This document shows, in pieces, positions 25,732 through 34,643 of a stretch of 64,000 nt of DNA. A program made the position numbers and the translations under genes. Location: the NCBI GenBank assembly GCA_913060875.1, contig CAJXSL010000016.1, positions 62,001 to 126,000 on the forward strand, given 5' to 3'. Origin of the DNA: an uncultured Desulfobacteraceae bacterium. GTDB taxonomy: Bacteria; Desulfobacterota; Desulfobacteria; Desulfobacterales; UBA5852. The notes under the pieces were generated by a model. That model ran no database searches. It was not told the DNA's origin and saw only the letters and a program-made list of their open reading frames with translations. Every line of letters begins with the position of its first letter. Position 1 is the first letter of the stretch.

Positions 25732-26237
25732 GACTGTTGTCTCCTTTCCCGCGCCTCGATAGCAAGCCGTATAGGAGAAGGACCGAGTTGCCGGATCCTT
25801 TCCGTGAATTCGTTGCAGATCTCCGCCCAGCGGGGCCCCATGGCAGCTGAGAGATTGTACATCTCCAGGCGCTCAGGATCGAGGCCGACCTTGGGCAGAA
25901 GGGTTTTCAGATGGCGGACCCGTTTAGCAGCATTGAGATTTCCTTCCAGGAAATGACATTGGCCCTCCAGTCACCCGGCCACGAACAGGCCGTCAACCCC
26001 CCTTTCAAACGCACGCAGTACGTAGCCGTGATCCAGTTTGCCGGTGCAGGGCATGCGGATGATTTTGACATTGTGGGAATAAGACAACCGCATGACACCG
26101 GCCAGATCGGCGGCGGCGAAGGCACAGTAGTGGCAGGCAAACGCGAGAATGCTCGGATCCCAGTCTTCCGGGATCTCAATTACGGGCTCAATGGAGGGAG
26201 CTTCCTCCGGAACGGCCGCTTGCGCTTGTACGGTCAT
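25728..26237 (-). CDS. mvhD: MvhD, hydrogenase/Hdr iron-sulfur subunit with in-frame TGA (selenocysteine)
   Basis: MvhD passes electrons to HdrA through a [2Fe-2S] cluster. An 88-residue frame from 26237 stops at TGA (25971-25973), but reading through it gives a complete 169-residue protein. The segment reads DGLFVAG-U-LEGQCHFLEGN, exactly where MvhD has VAGC-x3-GxCH. The other cluster ligands (ACHYC and PCTG) lie upstream, and the downstream part (LNAAKRVRHLKTLLPKVGLD) is typical MvhD. The frame ends at a TGA overlapping the metV ATG. A hairpin follows the UGA at SECIS-like distance. Selenocysteine is therefore far more likely than a pseudogene. A gene caller would wrongly truncate it. Confidence 0.9.
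25938..25954 (-). promoter_or_regulatory. Candidate bacterial SECIS hairpin in mvhD
   Basis: In the mRNA, AUUUCC and GGAAAU pair around a UGGAA loop. The loop begins 22 nt after the UGA, within the 16-37 nt range known for bacterial SECIS elements, and has G in its first two bases. The stem is short (6 bp) with a possible 2-bp extension beyond an internal loop. Confidence 0.65.
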
Positions 26238-26276
26238 GGTGATCGTTCTCCCTGTGGTAGCTGATGCGTTATGAGT

Positions 26277-29200
26277 TTATGCCTTTGCGCAGATATTTTC
26301 CGTGGCGGCATCGATCATGGCATGAATCTGGTCGTCACGGAAATTGTTCACCTGGAACGCCTTGGCCGGGCAGATCCCGGCACAGATGCCGCAGCCGGTG
26401 CAGATGACCTCATTGTGGCTCACCTTGCCGTCTTCGTCGATGAAGGGCGACCCGAAGGGGCACACCCGTAAACAGGCCAGGCACGACATGCAGATGTCCC
26501 GGTCGTGCTTGGAAATGATGCCCGAGACGCTCAATTTGTCATGGGAGAGCAGGACGCCGGCCCGGCCGGCGGCGGCCAGGGCCTGGCTGACGGTTTCATC
26601 CAGATTCTTGGGGGCATGGGCCAGACCGGCAACGTAAAGGCCCTCACTGGGGAAGTCCACCGGCCGCAATTTGACGTGGGCCTCCAGGAAAAAGCCGTCC
26701 GGGTTGCGGGTCAGCTTGTATTGCTTGCCCACCTTTTCCGTCAGGGGATGAGGGCGCAGCCCGGTAGACAGGACCACCGTATCGGGAAACAGGCGAATAT
26801 CCCGGTTGAGCACATAATCGAAAGCGCTGACCTGGATGCGGTCGCCGTCGATGTCAACCTGGGGTTTGGCCTCCGGCTCGAAGCGCACAAAGAGAACGCC
26901 CAGATCCCGTGCTTTCTGGTAGAAGTCCTCCCGCAGGCCGTAGGTGCGTATGTCGCGGTAGAGAATCGTCACCTGGGCGGCCGGCGATTTTTCCTTGATG
27001 GCAATGGCGTTTTTGATGGCATCCTGACAGCAGATCCGGGAGCAGAAGTTGAGTGGCTCTTCCCGGGACCCGACGCACTGGATCATGAGAAAGTGCCGGC
27101 TGCCGGGATCGAGGCCTTCTGCGATCTGCTTCTCGAGTTCGCGTTGGGTGATGACGTGGTCGCTTTCCTTATAGCCGTATTCTTCGGGTTCATATTCCAT
27201 GCCGCCCGAAGCCACGACAATGGCCCCATGCGCGAACTGGTCGCCATTGGCCAGGGTTGTCTTGAAACTGCCCACAAAGCCGCCGGTGTTCTCCACTTCC
27301 GTATCCAGGTGGGTTGCGATGTTAGGGTGGTTGTCTACCGCGGCGATTTTCTCCTCAACGAAGGCCTGGACATCGCTGCCGTCCAGGGTGCGGTAGACAT
27401 TGGCCGCCAGGCCGCCCAATTGATCGTTCTTCTCAACGATGTGGACGTCGAATCCCTGGTCCGCCAGGGAGAGGGCCGAGGTCATGCCGGCCACCCCGCC
27501 GCCGATCACCAGGGCCGCCGGCGTGACGTCCACGGCGTCGGTATGCACCGGTTGCAGGTGCCGGGCTTTGGCCACGTTCATCTTGACGATTTCCTTGGCT
27601 TTTAGGGTGGCGATCTCTTTCTGGCCCATGTGGCACCAGCTGCACTGCTCCCGGATGTCGGCCAGTTCGAAAAGGTATTTGTTGAGGCCGACCTCGCGGA
27701 TGGTATCCTGGAATAAGGGCGCGTGGGTGCGCGGCGTGCAGGAAGCCACGATGACGCGGTTGAGCTTGTGCTCGTTGATGATTTCTTTGATTTTTTCCTG
27801 ACCATCGGGTGCACAGGCATACATCAGGTCATCGGAATAGGTGACGCCCGGGTAGCCGCGCATCTCCTCCGCCACACCCTTGACGTCGACGGTCTGGGCG
27901 ATGTTGATACCGCAGTGGCAGACAAAGACGCCTACCCGAGGCTCTTCCTCGGTGATGTCCCTTTCCTCCGGAAGCTCCTGGACGGTGATGTCCGTGCCGC
28001 GGGCCTCCCCCAGGAGGGCCATGCTGCGTCCGGCCACGGCGCTGCCCTGGGCCACGGTTTCGGGGATGTCCTTCGGCCCCTGGTAGGTGCCGGTGACATA
28101 GACCCCCGGCCGGGTCGTTTCCACGGGGCTGAGGGTGGACGTCCGGGCAAACCCGTGGATATTGGGTTCGATGCCGAAGGTGCGGGCGAATTCGGCCGCG
28201 TCGGCATGGGGCTGGAAGCCGATGGAGAGCACCACCATATCGAAGACTTCGTTGATCAGCTTGCCGTCTTCGGCGGCATAGCGCAGGATCAGGCTGCCGG
28301 TATCCGGATCCTCCTTGACGTCCGAAATCATGGTGCGGCGGTAGACCACGCCATATTCGGTTTTAGCCCGGTCCACGTATTTGTCGAAGTCTTTGCCGAA
28401 GGCCCGCATCTCCATGTAGAACACCGTGGGCTGGATGCTGCCGTCGTGCTCCTTGGCAATGACGGCCTGCTTGGTGGCGTACATGCAGCAGACGGAGGAG
28501 CACCAGGGGTTGGCGTTGTGGGGATCGCGGGAACCCACGCACTGGATCCAGGCCACCTTGCGGGGATGCTTGTCATCGGATGGGCGCTTGATTTCACCGG
28601 AAAAGGGGCCGGAGGCGGACAGGATGCGCTCGAATTGAAGCGATGTGACCACGTTGGGCCACCGGCCGAAGCCCAGCTCCTGGCGCACCCGGGGGTTGTA
28701 GCGGTCGAGGCCCGGGCTCAGGATGATGGCGCCCACCTGCAACTGGTAGTCTTTGGCCGTGTCGTCGAAGTTGATGGCATTGGCGTCGCAGAACTTGACG
28801 CAGGCCTTGCAGCGGCCGCGCTGCAGGTAAAGGCAGTTGACCGGATCGATGACCCGGGTGTTGGGAACGGCCTGGGGCAGGAGGGAATAGATGGCCTTGC
28901 GTTTGGTCAGCCCCTGTTCGAATTCGCTGACTACCAGCTTGGGGCATTTTTTCTCGCAGGCGCCGCAGCCGGTACATTTTTCGGCATCCACATAGCGGGG
29001 CTGTTCATGCACACTGACGGTAAAATCGCCGGGTTCCCCCTCGACCGCCGTGACCTCGGACAGGGTGTGGAGGACAATGTTGGGGTGCCGGCCGACCTCC
29101 ACCATCTTGGGGGAGATCATGCACATGGAGCAGTCACCCGTCGGAAAGGTCTTGTCCAGCATGGACATGGTGCCGCCGATGGAGGAGTCCTTCTGGATCA

Positions 29201-29312
29201 TGTGGACCTTGAAGCCGCTGTCCGCCAGATCGAGGGCCGCCTGCATGCCGCCGATGCCGCCTCCTGCAATCAGTACCGATCCGCGTTTGGTGCTATTTCC
29301 CTTTTTCTTCAT
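26277..29312 (-). CDS. hdrA: HdrA-type electron-bifurcating FAD protein, double-length
   Basis: Flavin iron-sulfur protein of 1011 residues, the likely bifurcation hub of the complex. It contains two TrxR-like FAD domains (VLIAGGGIGGMQAALDLADSG near the N-terminus; ALVIGGGVAGMTSALSLADQG in the second half). Ferredoxin motifs are CTGCGACEKKCPK and, at the C-terminus, CMSCLACLRVCPF and CTGCGICAGICPA. The HdrA cysteine motif reads SCTPRTHAPLF, so here Cys is used where some relatives have selenocysteine. It overlaps hdrB by 20 bp and precedes mvhD by 39 bp. The long form is common in sulfate reducers, unlike the ~650-residue methanogen subunit. Confidence 0.94.
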   Translation of the reverse strand: MKKKGNSTKRGSVLIAGGGIGGMQAALDLADSGFKVHMIQKDSSIGGTMSMLDKTFPTGDCSMCMISPKMVEVGRHPNIVLHTLSEVTAVEGEPGDFTVSVHEQPRYVDAEKCTGCGACEKKCPKLVVSEFEQGLTKRKAIYSLLPQAVPNTRVIDPVNCLYLQRGRCKACVKFCDANAINFDDTAKDYQLQVGAIILSPGLDRYNPRVRQELGFGRWPNVVTSLQFERILSASGPFSGEIKRPSDDKHPRKVAWIQCVGSRDPHNANPWCSSVCCMYATKQAVIAKEHDGSIQPTVFYMEMRAFGKDFDKYVDRAKTEYGVVYRRTMISDVKEDPDTGSLILRYAAEDGKLINEVFDMVVLSIGFQPHADAAEFARTFGIEPNIHGFARTSTLSPVETTRPGVYVTGTYQGPKDIPETVAQGSAVAGRSMALLGEARGTDITVQELPEERDITEEEPRVGVFVCHCGINIAQTVDVKGVAEEMRGYPGVTYSDDLMYACAPDGQEKIKEIINEHKLNRVIVASCTPRTHAPLFQDTIREVGLNKYLFELADIREQCSWCHMGQKEIATLKAKEIVKMNVAKARHLQPVHTDAVDVTPAALVIGGGVAGMTSALSLADQGFDVHIVEKNDQLGGLAANVYRTLDGSDVQAFVEEKIAAVDNHPNIATHLDTEVENTGGFVGSFKTTLANGDQFAHGAIVVASGGMEYEPEEYGYKESDHVITQRELEKQIAEGLDPGSRHFLMIQCVGSREEPLNFCSRICCQDAIKNAIAIKEKSPAAQVTILYRDIRTYGLREDFYQKARDLGVLFVRFEPEAKPQVDIDGDRIQVSAFDYVLNRDIRLFPDTVVLSTGLRPHPLTEKVGKQYKLTRNPDGFFLEAHVKLRPVDFPSEGLYVAGLAHAPKNLDETVSQALAAAGRAGVLLSHDKLSVSGIISKHDRDICMSCLACLRVCPFGSPFIDEDGKVSHNEVICTGCGICAGICPAKAFQVNNFRDDQIHAMIDAATENICAKA

Positions 29313-30183
29313 GTTGCTCCAACTCCTTCAAGAGTGTTGTGCCGTCGATGAAATGCCGGTCGGTCTGCAGTTCCGCCGGCGGGAGGTCCATGGCGGCGCC
29401 GATGATTTCGGTGATGAAGAATACCGGCAGGCGCGTCTCGATGTCGTGTTTCAGACAGAACGCCTCCTGCTGGGCATCCAGGTTCATCTGGCACATGGGA
29501 CAGGTGGTCACAACGCAGTTGGCACCCCGGGCGACCGCATCCTTCATGATTTCCGCCATCAGGTTGTGGGCGGTTTCCGGATCGTTTACGGAAGCCGAGG
29601 CGCCGCAACAGGACGTTTTGTGATTCCAGTCGATGGTTTTGATTTTCAAGGTCCCCAGAACCCGTTCCATCCCCTGGGGATTTTCCACGTCGTCCGGGAC
29701 CGGAACGGCATAGGGGAAGCGGGTCAGCATGCATCCGTAGTAGCAGACCGGCCGCAGGCCCGTCAGCTTGTGGACCACCCGGTCCTTCAGGGCGCCGCTG
29801 GCGATGCGCTCCTCCAGGGCTTCCAGAATGGAGGATACCTTCAGGCTGCCGTTAATGGGGGCTGCCAGTTCGCTGTTGATTTCCTCCGCCAGGGCGGCAT
29901 TGTCCTTTATGCGCTGCTGGGCCACCAGTGTCCGGGAGTAGCAGGCCGAACAGGGAATAACCATTTCCGTGAATCCGGCCCCCTCGGCAATGCCGATGTT
30001 GCGGGCGGGCATGGCCATGGCCATGAAATCGTCTACCTTGCCGGCCGAAGTGGCGCCGCAGCAGTTCCAGTCCTCGATTTCCACGAGTTCCGCGCCCAAC
30101 TCGGAAAAGATGCGTCGGCTCTGGACATCGTAGAGCTTCGACGATTGCTGCAGGGAACATCCGGGATAGTAGGCTAGTTGCAT
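29293..30183 (-). CDS. hdrB: HdrB-like CCG-domain heterodisulfide reductase subunit
   Basis: Protein of 296 residues with two CCG domains that hold the unusual [4Fe-4S] clusters at the disulfide-reducing site. First domain: YYPGCSLQQSSKLYD, then DWNCCGATSAG and PCSACYSRT. Second domain: CYYGCMLTRF, then KTSCCGASASV and CPMCQMNLD. Both CX31-38-CCGX33-34-CXXC signatures look complete. ATG 30183 follows GAGGAG and starts at the family N-terminus MQLAYYPGC; the frame is open 17 codons further up. Confidence 0.94.
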   Translation of the reverse strand: MQLAYYPGCSLQQSSKLYDVQSRRIFSELGAELVEIEDWNCCGATSAGKVDDFMAMAMPARNIGIAEGAGFTEMVIPCSACYSRTLVAQQRIKDNAALAEEINSELAAPINGSLKVSSILEALEERIASGALKDRVVHKLTGLRPVCYYGCMLTRFPYAVPVPDDVENPQGMERVLGTLKIKTIDWNHKTSCCGASASVNDPETAHNLMAEIMKDAVARGANCVVTTCPMCQMNLDAQQEAFCLKHDIETRLPVFFITEIIGAAMDLPPAELQTDRHFIDGTTLLKELEQHEEKGK

Positions 30184-30352
30184 GGTGCTCCTCTTCTCCT
30201 CTGAGCCGTTTTCAAAACGTTCCATTTTGTGCAATTGCTGCGTCGGGGTCCCATTTTGATCCTCGAAATTAGCCTTGCATGTCTGGGGTCACAATGTTCG
30301 CCCGCCTTGGACTTGAACCAACGGAAACGCCTCGCCAATGGCTCCCTGTGCG

Positions 30353-30967
30353 TTAGTGGGTGGCACGCTGTTTTGATTTGCGCTGCAGCGCTTTGATTTC
30401 CTTGCGGCCTTTGGCCATCAGAAAACCGAAATGCATGCGCCGCAGGCGGGTCATTTCCATGCCGAGGCGGGCCTGGGTCTTGATCTCGTCCATGATGGCA
30501 CCGAACTCCCTGGTTTTGATTTTGCGCAGGGCGAACTTCATCTCGTAGGCCCCCATGAATTCCATCTCGTTCACGCGCCCCCAGCGCAGGCCGGAGCGCA
30601 CGAACGCATCGTGAAATTCAGCCACTTTCGGCTGCAGGGGTTCGAGGTGTTCTTCCTTGGCCATCTTTTTCAGGGTTTCGGTGATGCGCGCCGTCTGGAT
30701 GTCATTGGGGCAGCGGGTTCCGCAGGTGTAGCAGGAGACACATTTCCAGACCAGCTGGTTGCTCAGGGCCTGGTCGCGGTCTCCCAGGACCACCATGCGA
30801 ATGAGCAGGTTGGGGGTGAAATAGTCGGTTTCATCGCCTACGCTGCACCCGGCGGCACAGCGACGGCACTGGTAGCAAGCGGTAAGGTTCTGGCCGGAGC
30901 GCTCCATTACCTGCTGGAGGAATGGTTGGGTTTGATTGGGATTGATGGCCATTGCGGGTGCGGTCAT
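30353..30967 (-). CDS. hdrC: HdrC-like ferredoxin subunit
   Basis: Protein of 204 residues with two [4Fe-4S] motifs, CYQCRRCAAGCSV and CVSCYTCGTRCPN, that shuttles electrons between HdrA and HdrB. The C-terminal part is basic and helical. It is the first gene of the operon; 169 bp separate it from hdrB. ATG 30967 follows GGGGAGGA; a more distant ATG at 31036 has no such site. Confidence 0.92.
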   Translation of the reverse strand: MTAPAMAINPNQTQPFLQQVMERSGQNLTACYQCRRCAAGCSVGDETDYFTPNLLIRMVVLGDRDQALSNQLVWKCVSCYTCGTRCPNDIQTARITETLKKMAKEEHLEPLQPKVAEFHDAFVRSGLRWGRVNEMEFMGAYEMKFALRKIKTREFGAIMDEIKTQARLGMEMTRLRRMHFGFLMAKGRKEIKALQRKSKQRATH

Positions 30968-31508
30968 GGGTGGTTCCTCCCCCGTTTCGGAATGCGAAGG
31001 CGTCTGAAAGGATTTGATCCCCGTTTGATGACGCATTGTGAGCGTCGGCAGCCTGATCCTCGAGAGACGACCTTTGGAGGTGCCTGCAAATTACGCCGCT
31101 GGTGATGGCAGGACCGGACTGCGGGTAAAAAAAGCCTGCCAGGCCCAGAGAGCAACCATTATGCCAGACCGTGCGGGAGCCTGCGTATGTTCAATAATTA
31201 TATGAATAACAAAGCGTTGCATTGCCGGTGGTGTGTTTCTTCCCGGGGGCCGCGGGGGGCGGCGTAGATCTGGGCTGTCCCAAATTGGAATAGTTCGGGG
31301 TAAATTGCTATAAATCGCAGTGGGTTATTGGAGATATGCCATTTTGGAACGGTCTATTTTGGCAGATGTCGGATGTTGATTGGGGGAACCATTCGGCAGG
31401 CATGGGCTCAGCGGCGTTACAGGGTGTTGTCAGATCGCATTTTAGCGCAAAGAAAACAAGGCGTTTTCAGCCCTGATGGGCATCAGGGCCGAAGCGCCAT
31501 GGGGGACA
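30968..31508. other. Upstream region of the hdr-met operon with a diverged family A-like end
   Basis: No gene is supported. The part near hdrC should contain the operon promoter, but no clear boxes were found. From about 31370 the sequence ends in GGCCGAAGCGCCATGGGGGACACTA (31487-31511), similar to the right end of family A repeats; the final CTA is the stop codon (TAG on the minus strand) of the gene at 31509. The inner part has only weak similarity to the other copies. Confidence 0.4.
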
Positions 31509-31976
31509 CTAATTGCGGTGCTTTTCCTGCTCCTCGGGGGACAGGGTCCAGAAAGGGGTTCCGTCGCTGGTGATACGGACTTTGAACTCAAAAAAGTCCC
31601 CTTTTTTCACCTTAGAGGCCATAAAGACGAATTCACCGCCGATCTCGGCCCATACCCCTTTGACTTTGACGCGGTCGCCCCGGCGCAGTCCGATATCGTT
31701 GGGGCCGGCAAACCATTCCGGACAGACATGCACCAGGTTGACGCTGTCCTCGGCCTCTTCCACCAGAATAGCGGTGGCCGGCGCCATGCCCGGCAGGGGC
31801 ACCACCGTGAAAATCTTTTTGACGTATCCCTTGAACGAGTCGAGCTCCCGGGAGTCGTAGAGCTGGTTGTAGGGGGCCTCTTTCTCCCAGCCCCCCATGT
31901 CCTCGGGGCCTTCCGCCAGGGTCGCCGCAGGCATGCTCAGCAGTAGCAGCAGGGTAAGACATACGAGTTGTTTCAT
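31509..31976 (-). CDS. Small secreted protein of unknown function, OB-fold-like
   Basis: Protein of 155 residues with a signal peptide (LVCLTLLLLLSMPAATLAEG). The mature part has SFKGYVKKIFTVVPLPGMAP and LRRGDRVKVKGVWAEIGGEFVFMASKV, the pattern of an OB-type beta barrel. A single Cys is left in the mature part (VHVCPEWF). Not assigned to a named family. ATG 31976 follows AGGAGG. Stop codon is at the end of a family A-like repeat. Confidence 0.75.
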   Translation of the reverse strand: MKQLVCLTLLLLLSMPAATLAEGPEDMGGWEKEAPYNQLYDSRELDSFKGYVKKIFTVVPLPGMAPATAILVEEAEDSVNLVHVCPEWFAGPNDIGLRRGDRVKVKGVWAEIGGEFVFMASKVKKGDFFEFKVRITSDGTPFWTLSPEEQEKHRN

Positions 31977-32224
31977 GGTTCCTCCTGATGCATCAAGTGC
32001 AGATGGGTTGCGTGTGCGTTTTGGGATTTGGCAATGCTTTTCAAATAATAGGACGCATGCCGCCGATAACAAGTCGACATGCCGGAGGGCGCGTTTGATC
32101 CACGCTCTTTTTTGCGAAGCGTGCCGTCCTGCCGACGGCGGGATGCGCACCCGATCAAGATTGGGACGCACCGAAAGGCCCAAAATCCGATGAAAGCTCC
32201 CGCCGCGCGCTTCAACGCCGCATG

Positions 32225-32719
32225 TCAGCACGAGGCGTCGCTGGATCGACCGGTTTCAGACGGGGCGGCCGGTTCCATGTGCTTACCGCTGGCCCGCATT
32301 TCCCAATAGTAGATGAACTCGTCCAAACGGTTGTCCGGGTTGTCGATATCCCAGTAAGCGTAGGGCCCCAGATCCTGGCTGAGAAAATCATTCCAGAAAA
32401 GATCCACCAGGGTTTCTTCGGTGATGGTGGCATAGATGAATGTGGGACGCAGTTCGAAGCGTTTCATGTGGGGGATCAGGCTGCATTCCGGCTCCCAGGT
32501 CTGCCCCGGCACTTTTTCATCGGACGCCATTTTTTTAAACGTTACGGGACTCCCCGAATTGAATACGAATTCCAGCAGTTTGTTGCGGTGGTCGCAGAAC
32601 CACCACCAGTCCGATTCACTGTCATGGATGATATGTCGGGCCATGCCGTTCACCCTGAGGTGGTGGCGCAGGTCTTCGGGGGTTTCCAGCTTGAGTTGGA
32701 CGACATCCGGGTAGTTCAA
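32225..32719 (-). CDS. Hypothetical protein rich in aromatic residues
   Basis: Cytoplasmic protein of 164 residues, no signal peptide or membrane segment. It is notably aromatic (DSESDWWWFCDHRNKLLEFV and DLGPYAYWDIDNPDNRLDEF). Codon use matches the neighbours, and the reverse frames are poorer. No family recognised and no functional hint from context. Confidence 0.65.
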   Translation of the reverse strand: MNYPDVVQLKLETPEDLRHHLRVNGMARHIIHDSESDWWWFCDHRNKLLEFVFNSGSPVTFKKMASDEKVPGQTWEPECSLIPHMKRFELRPTFIYATITEETLVDLFWNDFLSQDLGPYAYWDIDNPDNRLDEFIYYWEMRASGKHMEPAAPSETGRSSDASC

Positions 32720-32912
32720 AACAGGGGCTCCTCGGCCGGTTGTGGCGATGTTCTGGCTTTTCCCCCCTCATAGCATTGATCGCCGGCGGACGGCAACCGA
32801 TGTCGTTGTCAAATCCTGTTTACCGAAGGCCCAACCGGGGCCTCGACCGGGAGGCGGTTTTCTTCCAGAGGGTTTGTGATGTTGAAAAGGCAGGGGTGTT
32901 CCCTGCCGTTTT

Positions 32913-34529
32913 CTATCCGGCAGCCCCTTTTTGCCGTTCCTGCACATATTCCAGCACCTGGCTGGTTTTCAGTTGGCGGGTGGAGGCGCCCGATCGGATG
33001 AAGAAGCGCTCCTCCTGTTTGTCTTTGACGAATACGGCCCGCGGTGACGGCCGGCAGGCAACGACAAGGACCTGCTGCTCGCCCAGGGGACGGACCCCAA
33101 AGCGGATAAAGGGAGAAAATTCCATGCCGATATGCTGGTTGAAGAGGTTGGAAAAATGCTGCAGGTATTTATCCGTGTTGGGAAACTGGTCCACTTCAAG
33201 TCCGGTGACTTCGCCCTGATCGTCCACGCCGACAATCAGGGCACCCCCGTCGGTATTCAGGAAGGCGGCCAGGGATTTCATGACGGCCAGTTCGATTTCC
33301 TTGCCGGCCCGGTCGGCTTTAAGGTTCCAGCGCAGGCTGGATTTGAACTCCAACCCCTCATGTTCTCCGGCCGCGATGATGGCCTGCAGCTCGGATTCAG
33401 CAAGACTTTCGGGGTTCATGAGGTCGTCGGGAGAGGCGTCCTGGTGAGCCACCCGCCGGGCATAGGCCAGCAGAAAAGCCCAGAAGATGACCAGCACCAC
33501 CGGGATGTAGATCAGTTTGCCGGGGGGCTTCAACCCCACCAGCTCTTTTTCGGGGGCGAAGATACCGAGGCCGCCCAGCCGTCCCGGACTTTCATCGGCA
33601 TCCACCAGCAGGCCCCACCAGGGGGCACCGTCGTATTGGAACCGGAACGGGCCGTCACCCTGGTCCCTCTGGGCCCACTCGTCCAGGGCCCTGAGGATCA
33701 TGTCGCCAGTGGGATCGCCATTCGTTTCCTGAAAATCGACCAGCAGGCGACCCTGGGCAAACAGGAAAAAGACGGTCGACGCAGTTACCTTGATGTCGTT
33801 CAGCAATTTGGTGACGTCCGCCATGCGGACATCGAGACCGAAGGTCAGGATCCGGTCGCTGTTCGACCAGCCGGATATGGCACTCAAACCCTTTTCCTCA
33901 CTCGGGAATAGGGCGTAGGGCGGTGACCAGTTGAGCGGGTAGGACCCAATGTTCTCGCCGGCTTTTGCCCAAAGGTGCCGGGCCATGGGGCTCGGTGGTT
34001 GGCTGCTGAAATGATCTTGGATTTTTGTCCCATTGGGATCATACCCTTGCCAGATGAGGGGCTGGCTTGGATCGGCGTTTGACGGGGCGCGATAGGCGAA
34101 CCACTGGTTTTCGCGCCGCATGAGGCCGTAGAGGATATCCCCGCGCGCTGAAAAGATGTGCAGGGCCCGGATGTGGGACGTCTGTTCCAGCAGAGGCCGC
34201 AGCTTGGCGTTGAAGGTTTCGATGTCGCTTTCTTCAAGAATGCCGCTGGTGCCCCATTCCCTGATGATACTGGCGGTTGACCATACCGGCATGAAAAAAT
34301 TGTTGCATTTTTCGCCGGCGGCGGCGGTGATCTGACGGATGTGGTCGGCGGAAAGCTCCTGGCGCTGGGCCAAGTAGGTATAGACGGTCCCTCCGAGAAC
34401 CAGTACGCTGAGACCGGCCAGGATCAGGACCAGTTTGCGCAGGGCACGGCCGTGACGAAGGCTCGTGGGGGGCAGGCGTTTTGCATTCGGGTGCGGCGAC
34501 CGGGTCATCGATGGGGTCTCGTCGTTCAT
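32913..34529 (-). CDS. Membrane sensor fused to AlbA_2/Schlafen-type DNA-binding domain
   Basis: Protein of 538 residues. TM1 is at about residues 32-53 (LVLILAGLSVLVLGGTVYTYL). An extracytoplasmic Cache-like region follows to about 330, then TM2 (KLIYIPVVLVIFWAFLLAYA). The C-terminal ~150 residues form an AlbA_2 (Schlafen AAA-type) domain: EGLEFKSSLRW, SLAAFLNTDGGALIVGVDD, GEVTGLEVDQF, ERFFIRSGASTRQLK. AlbA_2 domains usually sit in soluble transcription regulators or RNases; here one is attached to a membrane sensor, suggesting one-component signalling at the membrane. Confidence 0.85.
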   Translation of the reverse strand: MNDETPSMTRSPHPNAKRLPPTSLRHGRALRKLVLILAGLSVLVLGGTVYTYLAQRQELSADHIRQITAAAGEKCNNFFMPVWSTASIIREWGTSGILEESDIETFNAKLRPLLEQTSHIRALHIFSARGDILYGLMRRENQWFAYRAPSNADPSQPLIWQGYDPNGTKIQDHFSSQPPSPMARHLWAKAGENIGSYPLNWSPPYALFPSEEKGLSAISGWSNSDRILTFGLDVRMADVTKLLNDIKVTASTVFFLFAQGRLLVDFQETNGDPTGDMILRALDEWAQRDQGDGPFRFQYDGAPWWGLLVDADESPGRLGGLGIFAPEKELVGLKPPGKLIYIPVVLVIFWAFLLAYARRVAHQDASPDDLMNPESLAESELQAIIAAGEHEGLEFKSSLRWNLKADRAGKEIELAVMKSLAAFLNTDGGALIVGVDDQGEVTGLEVDQFPNTDKYLQHFSNLFNQHIGMEFSPFIRFGVRPLGEQQVLVVACRPSPRAVFVKDKQEERFFIRSGASTRQLKTSQVLEYVQERQKGAAG

Positions 34530-34643
34530 GCGGTTGCAGTGTTCGGGTGGTATTGTAACGGTTTGAAAAATTGCTTCTAACAGGTTTGGCCATTCAGGTC
34601 AAAACCGGATGCCGGTCGGCCATCCGGGCTCATTTTTTGTGAC

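Noticed and set aside
25907-26179. 90-codon minus-strand frame across the mvhD TGA
   Set aside because: It is an out-of-frame shadow of mvhD; the Arg/Pro/Ser-rich translation has no family features, whereas read-through of mvhD is fully conserved.
25971-26237. mvhD as a pseudogene truncated by a nonsense codon
   Set aside because: The 79 codons after the TGA keep normal MvhD sequence, the stop overlaps metV, and the TGA sits precisely at a cluster Cys position, which fits selenocysteine.
32740-33219. 159-codon plus-strand frame downstream of the sensor/AlbA_2 gene
   Set aside because: It is largely the antisense of the AlbA_2-domain gene, with no start context.
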